From NCBI RefSeq assembly GCF_014203605.1, contig NZ_JACHJJ010000001.1:620001-684000 (forward strand): 64,000 bases of DNA, written 5' to 3'. A model generated the notes under the pieces. It ran no database searches. It was not told where the DNA came from and saw only the letters and a program-made list of their open reading frames with translations. Both the position numbers and the translations under genes were made by a program. Positions within the stretch are counted from its first letter, which is position 1, and every line of letters begins with the position of its first letter. The DNA is from Thiemannella venezuelensis. Its GTDB lineage: Bacteria; Actinomycetota; Actinomycetes; Streptosporangiales; Streptosporangiaceae. Shown in pieces: positions 1-8,657 of the stretch.

Positions 1-267
1 GTCCGTGCGCTCCGGCGGCTCCAGGATCCACCAGCCGACGAACCGCCCGTCGACGAGACCGGCCCAGAAGCCGAGTCCCGGAACACGGCCCGCGACCGCG
101 AGCCGCCGGTGATGGAGGATCTCGACCTCCTCGCGGGTACGGGCACGGCCGTTGCCGAGGTAGCGCATGACCTCGGGATCGGCGTCGAGCTCGACCTCGT
201 GTTCGAGGTGCTCGTCGGAGAGCGGGACGAGCCGGATGCGGCCGGTTCGCAGAGTCGCCTGGGACAT
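1..267 (-). CDS. GNAT-family N-acetyltransferase, N-terminal part (runs off the window)
   Basis: The first 89 residues of a minus-strand protein are visible and the gene continues beyond base 1. The opening (MSQATLRTGRIRLVPLSDEH, then DPEVMRYLGNGRARTREEVE and GFWAGL) matches the RimJ/RimL-like branch of GNAT acetyltransferases, which move an acetyl group from acetyl-CoA to an amine. The acetyl-CoA binding segment is outside the window, so substrate and activity cannot be judged. The ATG at 265-267 is the only reasonable start in this frame. The gene is divergent from the oxygenase gene at 469. Confidence 0.75.
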   Translation of the reverse strand, partial: MSQATLRTGRIRLVPLSDEHLEHEVELDADPEVMRYLGNGRARTREEVEILHHRRLAVAGRVPGLGFWAGLVDGRFVGWWILEPPERTD

Positions 268-468
268 GGGACATATTCTCGCGTGTGGATCCGCAGGACG
301 CGGTCCCCGGCCGCCGTGCCGCGCCGCCGTACGATTCACCGAGAAGCTCGCCCGGATGGGACGTCGCCTGGGCTGCCCGACCCATCCGGTCCGGCGTCCC
401 CGTCTTCTCCGCCCGGCTCGGCCCACGCGTTCCCGAAAACGGGTGGACGCGGTCGTTAGCGTTCAGAC

Positions 469-1200
469 ATGAACATTGTTGATGTCGACAGGTTCGTCAC
501 CGACGGGTTCGTCAAGCTGGAGGCGGCCGCCCCCCGTGAGGCCGGCGACGCCGCCAGGGCACTGCTGTGGCAGCAGATCGGCCTGTCGCCGCAGGATCCC
601 GCCGGCTGGAGAGAGCCGGTGGTGTGGGCCTCGGATCTCACCGGGGAAGGGCCCTTCGGGGAGATCATGCGGAGCGCGCGGCTCGCGGGGGCGCTGGACG
701 AGCTCTGCGGGGCGGGCGGCTGGGGGCCTCGCGGTGCGCTCGGCACGGTGCCGGTCCGGTTCCCGCGCCTTCCCGCCGCCGACGACCGGGGATGGCACAT
801 CGACGCCAACGCCGCGCAGCCGGACGGCGGTTACCTGTGCAGCGGGAAGCCGGAGACGATGCTGCTGCTGACCCTGCTGTCGGACGTCGGTCCGGACGAC
901 GCGCCGACCCGCATCCGGGTCGGTTCCCACCGGGACGCGGCCGCGGTGATGGCGGGCCGCGTCCTGGACCCGTTCGAGGCCGGACCGCTGGTGGACGCGG
1001 CCAGCGCGCACCGCCCGCTCGCCTACGCGACGGGCCGGCCGGGCGACATGTACCTGCTGCACCCCTTCACCGTCCACGCCGCCGACGAGCACCGGGGCGG
1101 CGAGCCGAGGTTCATGTCCCAGACGCCCGTCTTCCTGACCGAGCCGGTGACCCCGGAAGGGGGCAACGCACTGGCCCGGGCCGTCGCGGACGGTGTCTGA
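469..1200 (+). CDS. Phytanoyl-CoA dioxygenase (PhyH)-like Fe(II)/2-oxoglutarate oxygenase
   Basis: This 243-aa soluble protein has the metal triad of the PhyH family: H110-x-D112 in GWHIDAN and a distal histidine H203 in TVHAADEH, followed by R214, which is in the right place to hold 2-oxoglutarate. Family members hydroxylate or otherwise oxidise small molecules using O2 and 2-oxoglutarate. The substrate cannot be read from the sequence, and no biosynthetic cluster surrounds it. The gene ends at a strong hairpin (1208-1254) that separates it from the ABC exporter. The ATG at 469 is used because the fold begins directly after it. Confidence 0.8.
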   Translation: MNIVDVDRFVTDGFVKLEAAAPREAGDAARALLWQQIGLSPQDPAGWREPVVWASDLTGEGPFGEIMRSARLAGALDELCGAGGWGPRGALGTVPVRFPRLPAADDRGWHIDANAAQPDGGYLCSGKPETMLLLTLLSDVGPDDAPTRIRVGSHRDAAAVMAGRVLDPFEAGPLVDAASAHRPLAYATGRPGDMYLLHPFTVHAADEHRGGEPRFMSQTPVFLTEPVTPEGGNALARAVADGV

Positions 1201-1207
1201 GCCGGAG

Positions 1208-1254
1208 GCGCCGGTTTCGCCCCGGCCTCCGGGCGGCCGGGGCGAAACCGGCGC
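1208..1254 (+). terminator. 20-bp perfect hairpin after the oxygenase gene
   Basis: Arms 1208-1227 and 1235-1254 are perfect reverse complements around a 7-nt loop, 8 nt after the stop codon. There is no T tract, which is usual for actinomycete terminators. It isolates the oxygenase gene from the exporter operon. Confidence 0.7.
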
Positions 1255-1331
1255 GAAGCCGCGGCGAAGCCGATGGCGCGGAAGCTCTCCTCAGCCGCCG
1301 GGAGGTACCCGGCGGAGAGAGGAGACGCGTC

Positions 1332-2303
1332 ATGGCGGACCTCAGCGCCGTCCGGGCCGACGGCCTCGTCAAGGACTTCGGGGACTTCCGGGCCGTGGAC
1401 GGAATCGACCTCCACGTACGGCAAGGCGAGATCTTCGGCGTCCTGGGCCCCAACGGAGCGGGCAAGACCACCACGCTCCGCATGCTCGCCACCCTGCTCC
1501 CGATCGACGGCGGCCACGCGGAGATCTTCGGCGTCGACGTCCGGCGGGAACCCCACCGCATCCGGCAGCTGGTAGGCGTCACCGGCCAGTACGCCTCGGT
1601 GGACGAGGACCTGACCGCCCGGGAGAACCTCTGGCTCTTCGCCCGTCTGCAGGGCCTGACCAGTACCCGGGCCAAGAGCATCGCCGGTGACCTGCTCGAG
1701 CGCTTCGGTCTCCAGGAGGCGGCCGACCGCCCCCTGTCCCAGTTCAGCGGCGGCATGCGCCGCCGCCTGGACCTGGCGTCCAGCCTGATCACCCACCCTC
1801 CGCTGATCTTCCTGGACGAGCCCACGACCGGCCTCGACCCGAGAACCCGGGGCCAGATGTGGGACACCATCCGCGAGCTGGTCACCGACGGCTCCACGAT
1901 CCTGCTCACCACCCAGTACCTGGACGAAGCCGACCAGCTGGCCGACCGCGTGGCCGTGATCGACCGGGGCCGGAAGGTCGCAGAGGACACCCCCGACGCC
2001 CTGAAGACCCAGGTCGGCGAATCGACCCTGCAGCTCAGCCTCGTAGACGGCTCCGACACCGCCCTGGCCGCAGGCGTCGTCCGCCGGCTGCTGGGCGAGG
2101 ACCCGGTCCTGACCCCGGAGTCAGGACGGATGAACGTCCCCCTCCCCGACCCGAACCGGGCCGCGGACGTCCTGATCGGCCTGCGGGAGGCGGGCCTCGG
2201 CATCTCCTCGGTGAGCGTCGCCAAACCGACGCTGGACGAGGTCTTCCTGGCGCTGACCGGCCACGGCGCCGACGACGAACCCCAGATGGAGGCGGCCCGA
2301 TGA
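1332..2303 (+). CDS. ABC exporter ATP-binding protein, DrrA family
   Basis: The product (323 aa) has every ABC ATPase signature in order: Walker A GPNGAGKT near residue 40, the signature QFSGGMRRR, and Walker B LIFLDEPTTGLD followed by the H-loop region. The C-terminal extension after the ATPase core resembles DrrA-type (daunorubicin resistance) subunits, which power export of hydrophobic compounds. The ATG at 1332 follows a GGAGAGAGGAG-like ribosome site; longer in-frame starts lie in the hairpin and are not credible. The stop overlaps the next start (ATGA), so it is translationally coupled to the permease. The cargo is unknown. Confidence 0.92.
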   Translation: MADLSAVRADGLVKDFGDFRAVDGIDLHVRQGEIFGVLGPNGAGKTTTLRMLATLLPIDGGHAEIFGVDVRREPHRIRQLVGVTGQYASVDEDLTARENLWLFARLQGLTSTRAKSIAGDLLERFGLQEAADRPLSQFSGGMRRRLDLASSLITHPPLIFLDEPTTGLDPRTRGQMWDTIRELVTDGSTILLTTQYLDEADQLADRVAVIDRGRKVAEDTPDALKTQVGESTLQLSLVDGSDTALAAGVVRRLLGEDPVLTPESGRMNVPLPDPNRAADVLIGLREAGLGISSVSVAKPTLDEVFLALTGHGADDEPQMEAAR

Positions 2304-3151
2304 CCACCACGATCACCACGACCCCGACCGTCCCCACCCCCCGGCGCATCGACCCGGCCGCCGCGGTCGCCCGCACCACGTCCCACAGCTCGCTCCGGGA
2401 GACCTGGACCGAGACCATGGCGATGGCGTGGCGGGCCCTGAAGAAGATGCGCCGCAAGCCCGAGCAGTTCTTCGACGTCCTCATCCAGCCCCTGCTGTTC
2501 ACCGCGATGTTCGCGTTCATCTTCGGCGGCGCGATCTCCGGCAGCGTGGCGGACTACCTCCCGGTGCTGATCCCCGGCATCCTCGCCCAGACGGCCCTGA
2601 CCGTCTGCATGGCGACCGGCGTGCAGCTGCGCGAGGACATGGACAAGGGGGTCTTCGACCGCTTCAAGTCCCTGCCGATCGCCAGGATCGCGCCCCTCGC
2701 CGGCCCGATGATCGCGGACCTGATCCGGTACGGCATCGCGTCGGTGCTGACGCTCGTCACCGGCCTGGCCATCGGCTACCGCCCCGGCGGCGGCGTGCTC
2801 GGCTGCATCGGCGGCGTCCTGCTCACCGTGTTCGCGGGCTGGTCGCTGGCGTGGATCTTCACCTGGCTGGGCACGATGGCGCGTTCGGCGCAGAGCGTCC
2901 AGGGCATCTCGATGATGATCATGTTCCCGCTCACCTTCCTGTCCAACGCCTTCGTCCCCGCCGAGACGCTGCCCGGCTGGCTGGAGGCGTTCGTGAAGGT
3001 CAACCCGGTCTCGCACGTCGTCTCCGCGGTGCGCGACCTGTTCAACCACGGGGCCGTGACGGCCGAGGTCGGCTGGGCGGTCGTCGGCTGCGCGGTCGTC
3101 GTCGCGGTCTTCGCCCCGCTGGCGGTCCGCTCGTACTCCCGCAAGATGTAG
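2300..3151 (+). CDS. ABC-2 type exporter permease, DrrB family
   Basis: This 283-aa membrane protein has a cytoplasmic N-terminus of about 50 residues rich in Thr and Pro, then about six membrane segments. The sequence around FDVLIQPLLFTAMFAFIFGGA, the central LREDMDKGVFDRFKSLPI loop and the late FLSNAFVPAETLPGWL motif are typical of ABC-2 permeases of the DrrB type. It overlaps the ATPase gene by 4 nt (ATGA) and must form the export channel with it. The gene is convergent with the large regulator at 3158, with only 6 bp between stops. A role in self-resistance or lipid export is possible, but there is no evidence for a particular substrate. Confidence 0.9.
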   Translation: MTTTITTTPTVPTPRRIDPAAAVARTTSHSSLRETWTETMAMAWRALKKMRRKPEQFFDVLIQPLLFTAMFAFIFGGAISGSVADYLPVLIPGILAQTALTVCMATGVQLREDMDKGVFDRFKSLPIARIAPLAGPMIADLIRYGIASVLTLVTGLAIGYRPGGGVLGCIGGVLLTVFAGWSLAWIFTWLGTMARSAQSVQGISMMIMFPLTFLSNAFVPAETLPGWLEAFVKVNPVSHVVSAVRDLFNHGAVTAEVGWAVVGCAVVVAVFAPLAVRSYSRKM

Positions 3152-3157
3152 CCGGTG

Positions 3158-6100
3158 TCAGAGCACCCGCTCCAGGACGGCACGGGCCTCGGCCAGCAGG
3201 TCGGGGCCGCGCCGTTCGCCGTACTCGGCCTCGATCCGGGACAGGGCGCCGGGGGCGACCCGTTCGGCGTGTGCGGACAGCACCGGCCACCGCATCGTCG
3301 GAGTGAACTGGTTGTAGGCGAACCGGCCGGCGAGCACGAGCAGCCGGACCGCCTCCTCGACCGGCAGGGCCCCCTTCAGCAGGCCCCAGATACCCATCCC
3401 GGCGAGCACCATCCCTGCCACCGGGTAGTCCCTGAACGTGTGCTCCGGGTCGAGCACCATCAGAACCTCGGCCCGCAGCGACTCGAAGAGGTCCGTGCCG
3501 TCGTCGCCCTCGCCGTACTGCGCGAACACCGAGAGCGCGACGGCCTCGCCCACGACGGGCCACGGTGTGAAAGCGTCCGGCGCGCCCGGGACGCGCAGGT
3601 TCCGGAGCTTCTCGGCGGTCTCGCGGTGCTGTCGCAGTCCCTCGGCGATGTCGCCGTCGGCGAGGGCCAGTTGGGCCCTGCCGGCGGCGACCGACAGGAC
3701 CTCGCCGTAGGTGCCCTGGGAGGCGAGCGCCTCCAGGTCGCCGATCATCCGCGTGGCGTCGTCGCGGCGGCCCTCGGCGAGCGCCGCCATGGCGAGGGCG
3801 GCACGGATCTGGACGGCGTCGTCCACCGCTCCGAGGCGTTCGAGCACCGGGAGCGCCGCGGCGGCGTGCCCGGAGGCCGAGGCGGAGTCGCCGAAGTGCA
3901 TGTACAGGTTGGCCAGCTGGGTGTGCAGCACCGCCCGGTGCCAGGGACCGGTGTCGTCACCCACGAGTTCGAGGGCGGCCCGGGCCGCTTCGAGCGCGCC
4001 GGCCGGGTCGCCGGCGTTCTCCCTGCCGTGGCTCAGGCAGTGCAGCGCGATCCGGCGGATCAGCGGGTCGGGATCGGCGGTCAGTTCGTCGAAGCCGTTC
4101 TCGGGGTCCGACACCGTGGTGAGCTGTACGGTCACCAGCGCCCGGACGGCCGGGTTCGCCGAGTCGGCGCCCAGCCCGGACAGCAGCCGCGCCAGCGTCC
4201 CGGTCTCTTCGGAGGAGACGACGATGGTGTTGAACAGCGCGATGCTCAGGGCCACCCGGGCCCGGTCGAGAAGCCGGGGCGGCGGCGTCCAGCCGGTCAG
4301 GACGGTGGCGAGGGCCGTGGTGAGGACGATGCTGCGCGGATGGTCTCCGCGGATCGTCCAGTAGCCGCCCAGGGCGGAGAACAGCACCACCACCGCCTCC
4401 GGGTCGGGGTCGGCGAGGGCCTCGCGGAGGATGTCGGAGAGGTTCGTCTCCTCCGGACGCAGCCGGTCCATCGCGTCGACCTGCTCAGGCGAGTACAGCC
4501 GGGCGCCGTACCTGTCGGCGTAACCGACGGCCCACGCGCGCACGGCGGCCCGCGCCCCGGCGGTCTCGCCGGCCTCCTCCAGCCTCACCCGGCCGAACTC
4601 GCGCACCGTCTCGAGCATGCGGTACCGGATGCCGTCGGCCGTCTCCACGACGGTGAGCAGGGACTGCTCCACGAGCTCCTCGATGTCGCCGAGAGCGTCA
4701 CCGCCGAGCACCTCCTCCACCGCGTCGAGGGCGAAGCCGTCCGGGAAGGCGGAGAGGCGGCGCAGGGCCCGGCGTTCCCGCTCGCCGAGGAGGTTCCAGG
4801 ACCAGTCGATCACCGCCAGCAGCGTCTGGTGCCGGGAGGGGGCGCTCCGGTCGCCGCCGCGCAGCAGCGCGAACCTGTCCTCCAGCCGGCGGGCGATCTC
4901 ACCCGGTGACATCACCCTCACCTTCGCGGCGGCCAGCTCGATCGCGAGCGGCAGGCCGTCCAGGCGGGCCACGACGGCGCGCACGCCGTCCTCGTCGAGG
5001 CGGACACCGGGCCGGGCCGCGGTCGCGCGGTCGCGGAACAGCTCGACGGCGTCACCGGTCCCCAGCTGGGGCAGCGGGTAGACGCGTTCGGCGGCGATGG
5101 CCAGCGGCGAGCGGGTCGTGGTGAGGACGCGCAGCTCCCGCGTGGTCGCGGCCAGATAGGCGACCAGGTCGGCGACGGCCTCCACCAGGTGCTCGCAGTT
5201 GTCGAGCACCAGCAGCGTCGGGGCGAGGTCGAGCTGCTGGGCGATCCGGGCGCGGACGTCGGCGCGCTGCCGCGGGGTGAGCGTGCGGAGCCCGGTCACC
5301 GAGTCGCGGACGCCGAGCGCCGACCCGACCTCGCCGACCAGGTCCTCGGGCGCGGTAACGCCGACCAGTTCGACGAAGTGCACCACCGGCTGCGGGGCCT
5401 CGCGGGCGACGGCATGGGCGAGCCGGGTCTTGCCGAGCCCGCCCGGACCGAGGACCGAGACCACCCGGGACGTGGCGAGCAGCGCGCGCACCCGCCGGAG
5501 GTCGTCGTCGCGGCCGAGCAGCGGGGTCGCGTCGAACCGCACGCCGGCGCGCACGGGGCTGTCGAGCGCCAGCAGCTCACGGTGGACCCGCCGCAGCTCC
5601 GGTCCGACGTCGGCGCCGAGCCGCTCACGCAGGTCCGACCGGTAGTGCTCGAAGCGCTCCAGCGCGGCGCCCGTCCCGCGCACCGCCGCCTCGCTGCGCA
5701 GGAGGTCGGCGAGCAGCCCTTCGTCCTCGGAGTGGACGCGCACGGCCTCCTCCAGCCCGGGCAGGGCGGGGCCGTGGTCGCCGCTCCGGCTCCGGGCCCG
5801 GGCGAGCACGACCCGTGCGGACGCCAGGTCGCGCTCCGCGCGCCGGCGCACCTCGGCCAGCGGGCCGCCTCCTTCGGACGGCAGCGCCCCGGTGCCCAGC
5901 GCGAGCGCCTCCTGCGCCGCCGCGCCCGCCGCGCCCGGATCCTCGGCGAGCAGCGCCCGCGCCCGGCCCGCCAGAGCGTGCAGCCGGCCGGCGTCGACCC
6001 GGTCGGGCGGCACCTCCAGCCGGTAGCCGCCCCCTTCCGTGGCCAGCGCCTCCAGTCCCACGACCGACCTGGTCCGGGACACCAGGACCTGCAGCGCCTT

Positions 6101-6268
6101 CGCCGGATTGGCGGGCTCGTCGTCTCCCCACACCTCCGCGACGAGCCGGTCCGCGTTCACGGTCCGGCGGGAGAGCGCGAGGGCGGCGAGCAGCGCCTGA
6201 GCCCTCTCGCCGGGCAGCGGCCGCCCCCGCCACCGCACACCGTCGAGCAGGTTCAGGTCGATCGGCAT
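3158..6268 (-). CDS. SARP/AfsR-like transcriptional regulator with NB-ARC ATPase and TPR region
   Basis: This 1036-aa protein begins with an OmpR-like winged helix of the SARP type (about residues 1-90, with DRLVAEVWGDDEPANPAKALQVLVSRTR) and a bacterial transcriptional activation (BTAD) domain to about residue 245. A STAND/NB-ARC ATPase follows, with Walker A GPGGLGKT and Walker B TLLVLDNCEHLVEAV. The last 450 residues are helical and TPR-like. AfsR-type proteins activate secondary-metabolite and developmental genes after nucleotide-dependent oligomerisation. The target is unknown; the adjacent exporter is one candidate. The ATG lies 6 nt after a TAGACT -10 box, so the mRNA is probably leaderless. 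Confidence 0.9.
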   Translation of the reverse strand: MPIDLNLLDGVRWRGRPLPGERAQALLAALALSRRTVNADRLVAEVWGDDEPANPAKALQVLVSRTRSVVGLEALATEGGGYRLEVPPDRVDAGRLHALAGRARALLAEDPGAAGAAAQEALALGTGALPSEGGGPLAEVRRRAERDLASARVVLARARSRSGDHGPALPGLEEAVRVHSEDEGLLADLLRSEAAVRGTGAALERFEHYRSDLRERLGADVGPELRRVHRELLALDSPVRAGVRFDATPLLGRDDDLRRVRALLATSRVVSVLGPGGLGKTRLAHAVAREAPQPVVHFVELVGVTAPEDLVGEVGSALGVRDSVTGLRTLTPRQRADVRARIAQQLDLAPTLLVLDNCEHLVEAVADLVAYLAATTRELRVLTTTRSPLAIAAERVYPLPQLGTGDAVELFRDRATAARPGVRLDEDGVRAVVARLDGLPLAIELAAAKVRVMSPGEIARRLEDRFALLRGGDRSAPSRHQTLLAVIDWSWNLLGERERRALRRLSAFPDGFALDAVEEVLGGDALGDIEELVEQSLLTVVETADGIRYRMLETVREFGRVRLEEAGETAGARAAVRAWAVGYADRYGARLYSPEQVDAMDRLRPEETNLSDILREALADPDPEAVVVLFSALGGYWTIRGDHPRSIVLTTALATVLTGWTPPPRLLDRARVALSIALFNTIVVSSEETGTLARLLSGLGADSANPAVRALVTVQLTTVSDPENGFDELTADPDPLIRRIALHCLSHGRENAGDPAGALEAARAALELVGDDTGPWHRAVLHTQLANLYMHFGDSASASGHAAAALPVLERLGAVDDAVQIRAALAMAALAEGRRDDATRMIGDLEALASQGTYGEVLSVAAGRAQLALADGDIAEGLRQHRETAEKLRNLRVPGAPDAFTPWPVVGEAVALSVFAQYGEGDDGTDLFESLRAEVLMVLDPEHTFRDYPVAGMVLAGMGIWGLLKGALPVEEAVRLLVLAGRFAYNQFTPTMRWPVLSAHAERVAPGALSRIEAEYGERRGPDLLAEARAVLERVL

Positions 6269-6274
6269 GGCCCA

Positions 6275-6280
6275 AGTCTA
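6275..6280 (-). promoter_or_regulatory. -10 box TAGACT of a leaderless promoter
   Basis: On the minus strand TAGACT is followed by 6 nt and then the ATG of the SARP-like gene. This places the transcription start on or next to the start codon and supports that start choice. Confidence 0.6.
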
Positions 6281-6491
6281 GGCTCCGCCGAGCCGTCCGC
6301 CCCGTTCGAGGACGACCTTGGCGACCCGCCGTCCGCGTCCGAGGTTTTCCACAGCCCCGGAACCGGCACGTGCCTCATTCCGGACCCGGCTTGATCGCTC
6401 ATAGTCTGCTCGGTGCCGGCTCGACGCGAATCACCGCGCACGGCGGCGGTCGGACGGCTCCGCCCAACGGCACAGGCACGAGGAGAAGCCC

Positions 6492-7007
6492 ATGGAAGAC
6501 CCTGAGGACAGTACGGCAGGCGGGCCGCCGCTCGTCGGCGCCCGCCGGCTCCCGGACGGCTCCTGGATCCGCGGCCGGGGCCTGCGCCGTCCGCCGCCGG
6601 AGGGGCCGACGCCCGACTTCGGCCTCTACCTCGGCTCCGACCGGCTCCGCCGCCGCCACGAGGGCGAGCTGAGCTGGCCGCACGAGTGGATCCAGTGGCC
6701 CGACTTCCTCCTGCCCCGCGACCACGACCTGGCCGTACGGCGGATCCGCGCGCTGCACGAGCGGGCGCGGGCCGGTGCCGCGGTGGAGGTCGCCTGCGGG
6801 GGCGGCGTCGGCCGTACCGGCACGGTCGTCGCCTGCCTCGCCGTCCTGGCCGGTCTCGACCCGGCCGACGCCGTCGCCTGGACGCGCGAGCACTACCACC
6901 CTCGGGCCGTCGAGACCCCCTGGCAGCGCCGCTGGGTCCTGCGCTTCCCGCCGTCCCCCCGTCCGGATCCGCATGGCCGGGGCGGTGGCCCTGAGACGTC
7001 ACGCTGA
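6492..7007 (+). CDS. Small protein-tyrosine/dual-specificity-type phosphatase
   Basis: The 171-aa protein contains the cysteine phosphatase loop C102-GGGVG-R108-TG and, upstream, a WPD loop (W69-P70-D71) that would supply the general acid. Spacing of these elements and the total length fit a minimal tyrosine or dual-specificity phosphatase domain. No signal peptide or membrane segment is seen, so it is cytoplasmic. The ATG at 6492 has a good GAGGAGA ribosome site. Its partner is unknown; a link to the kinase at the other end of the window is possible but unsupported. The C-terminal tail is a short Pro/Gly/Arg-rich stretch. Confidence 0.85.
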   Translation: MEDPEDSTAGGPPLVGARRLPDGSWIRGRGLRRPPPEGPTPDFGLYLGSDRLRRRHEGELSWPHEWIQWPDFLLPRDHDLAVRRIRALHERARAGAAVEVACGGGVGRTGTVVACLAVLAGLDPADAVAWTREHYHPRAVETPWQRRWVLRFPPSPRPDPHGRGGGPETSR

Positions 7008-7020
7008 ATGCGCACGCCTC

Positions 7021-7047
7021 CCGAGGCGGTCTCCGGGGCCGCCTCGG
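7021..7047 (+). terminator. Hairpin after the phosphatase gene
   Basis: Arms CCGAGGCGG (7021-7029) and CCGCCTCGG (7039-7047) form a 9-bp stem 13 nt after the stop codon. No T tract follows. Confidence 0.5.
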
Positions 7048-7333
7048 CCGCGGACCCCGGCGTGCGGCGGCCGGTTCAGGCGCGGATGAGCGCCCGGGCG
7101 GAGGCTTCGAGGATGTCGCCCGGAGCCGTGCGGTTCACGGGGAGCGGCCGGGTGGGAGGCGGGGCCGGCGTTCCGGTACCCGCGGCGGCGGGCAGGACGG
7201 GTACCCGCGGTTTCCCCTGAGTGGCCGCGGTTCCCGCCTGTTCCGGCACGCGATCATGCTGCGGCCTCCTCCGCGCCCCGAACTGTCGGTGGGGCTCCGT
7301 AACGTTCGAGGTCCACGGCACGGAGGGATCGGC
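7048..7333 (+). other. Intergenic stretch without a supported gene
   Basis: Apart from the hairpin just before it and a repeated TACCCGCGG word, I see nothing I can support here. A minus-strand open frame of 81 codons (7076-7321) lacks a recognisable product and a good ribosome site. Confidence 0.5.
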
Positions 7334-8113
7334 ATGGCGACGACGACATCACGCGACGGCACGCGGATCGGATTCGAACGGACGGGTGCGGGACCGACGC
7401 TCGTGCTGGTCGACGCGGCGGGCGGGTTCCGCGAGTTCGGCCCCATGGGGTCGCTCGCCGAACGCCTCGCCGGGGGATTCACGGTTGTGACCTACGACAG
7501 GCGCGGACGCGGCGAGAGCGGAGACACGCAGCCGTACGCGGTGGAGAGGGAGGTGGAGGACCTCGCGGCTGTGATCGAGGAGGGCGGAGGGACGGCGTTC
7601 GTCCACGGGTTCTCCTCCGGCGCGGCCCTTGCCCTGCTCGGAGTGGCGGCCGGGCTGCCGATTCCGATGATCTCGCTCCTTGAGCCGCCGATCGCCCCCG
7701 ATGAGCCGCCGGACGAAGGCGAGCTCGCGGCCGAGATCGACGCACTGGTCGCCGCCGGTCGCCGGGGCGATGCGGTCGAGCACTTCCACACGAGCATCGG
7801 CGTTCCCCCCGAGATGACCGCGGGTATGCGGCAGGCTCCTTTCTTCCCGGTGCTGGAGGGCATCGCGCACACCCTCGCCTACGACAGCCGCGTGACCGAA
7901 GCCGTCTCTCCCGCCACGCTTCGGTCCGTCGCCGTGCCGGCCCTGGTGGTCAGCAGCCAATCCAGTGACGAACGTCTGCGCGGCTGGGCGCAGGGGACGG
8001 CGGCGGCCCTTCCCCAAGGCCGTCATCTGACCCTGAGAGGCGAGTGGCACGGTGTCTCCGATGATGCGCTCGCTCCCGCGCTGGCGGACTTCTTCCTCCG
8101 CGGAGCCGCCTGA
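7334..8113 (+). CDS. Alpha/beta-fold hydrolase
   Basis: From ATG 7334 the product is 259 aa. It has the fold's hallmark nucleophile elbow G92-F-S94-S-G96 after the strand TAFVH, the oxyanion-side strand LVLVDAAGG, and the RRGRGES turn. The catalytic histidine is probably the one in GEWHGVSDDAL near residue 238. This is the family of esterases, lipases and epoxide hydrolase-like enzymes, and the substrate is not predictable. The open frame extends 26 codons further upstream, but that part is low-complexity and ATG 7334 follows GGAGGGATC at good spacing. It appears to be a single-gene unit. Confidence 0.85.
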   Translation: MATTTSRDGTRIGFERTGAGPTLVLVDAAGGFREFGPMGSLAERLAGGFTVVTYDRRGRGESGDTQPYAVEREVEDLAAVIEEGGGTAFVHGFSSGAALALLGVAAGLPIPMISLLEPPIAPDEPPDEGELAAEIDALVAAGRRGDAVEHFHTSIGVPPEMTAGMRQAPFFPVLEGIAHTLAYDSRVTEAVSPATLRSVAVPALVVSSQSSDERLRGWAQGTAAALPQGRHLTLRGEWHGVSDDALAPALADFFLRGAA

Positions 8114-8160
8114 GAGGCGTGCGGTCGTGCGCCGCTGCCGTACGCGTCCGCCAAGAGTCC

Positions 8161-8520
8161 TCACTGCCCGAAGGAGAACCGGAGCCGGGCATTGACCAGG
8201 AAGTTGAGCCGGTGGCGCAGGCGGCCGATCACAGCCTGTTCCGGCGCTTCCGCAGGTGTCAGCAGCGTCCAGCGCAGCGAGCACCCGCCGTCCTCGGCCG
8301 GCCGGAGGTCGAACCGGATCTCGTCATCGGGCCTTTCCGGCCACAACGACGACCAGACCACGAGCTCCGGCTTCACCACGCGGAGGACGCGCGGCTCGAC
8401 CTCACCGGGGTTCAGGTCCAGCCACTGCCGTCCACCAGGCCGCCGGGGGTCGGTCAGGCTCTCCCACACGATGTGAGGGGGCGGCGGCTGCTTACGCTCC
8501 CGCGAACCCAGTTCGATCAT
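8161..8520 (-). CDS. SRPBCC (START-like) domain protein
   Basis: The 119-aa protein matches the SRPBCC/polyketide-cyclase-like ligand-binding fold in outline: an early helix and WESLTDPRRPG, then strands with RVLRVVKPELVVWSSLWP, the motif CSLRWTLLTP, and a final amphipathic helix IGRLRHRLNFLVNARLR. Such proteins bind small hydrophobic ligands. No ligand can be inferred. It is transcribed towards the hydrolase at 7334 (convergent, about 47 bp apart) and away from the gene at 8658. Confidence 0.75.
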   Translation of the reverse strand: MIELGSRERKQPPPPHIVWESLTDPRRPGGRQWLDLNPGEVEPRVLRVVKPELVVWSSLWPERPDDEIRFDLRPAEDGGCSLRWTLLTPAEAPEQAVIGRLRHRLNFLVNARLRFSFGQ

Positions 8521-8657
8521 TTCCGCAGTCTAGAAGGCGGTCCCCACCCGGTCGTCGTCCGCCGGTTCGGAAGACCGCGGTACGCCGCCCGCCGGTCTGG
8601 TGAGCACCGGAACGCAGAGCATGCTGCCCCGGACAGCCCGAGACACGGAGGACACCG

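Noticed and set aside
7076-7321. An 81-codon minus-strand ORF between the phosphatase and hydrolase genes
   Set aside because: No ribosome site, unbalanced composition, and it covers a hairpin-rich intergenic stretch.
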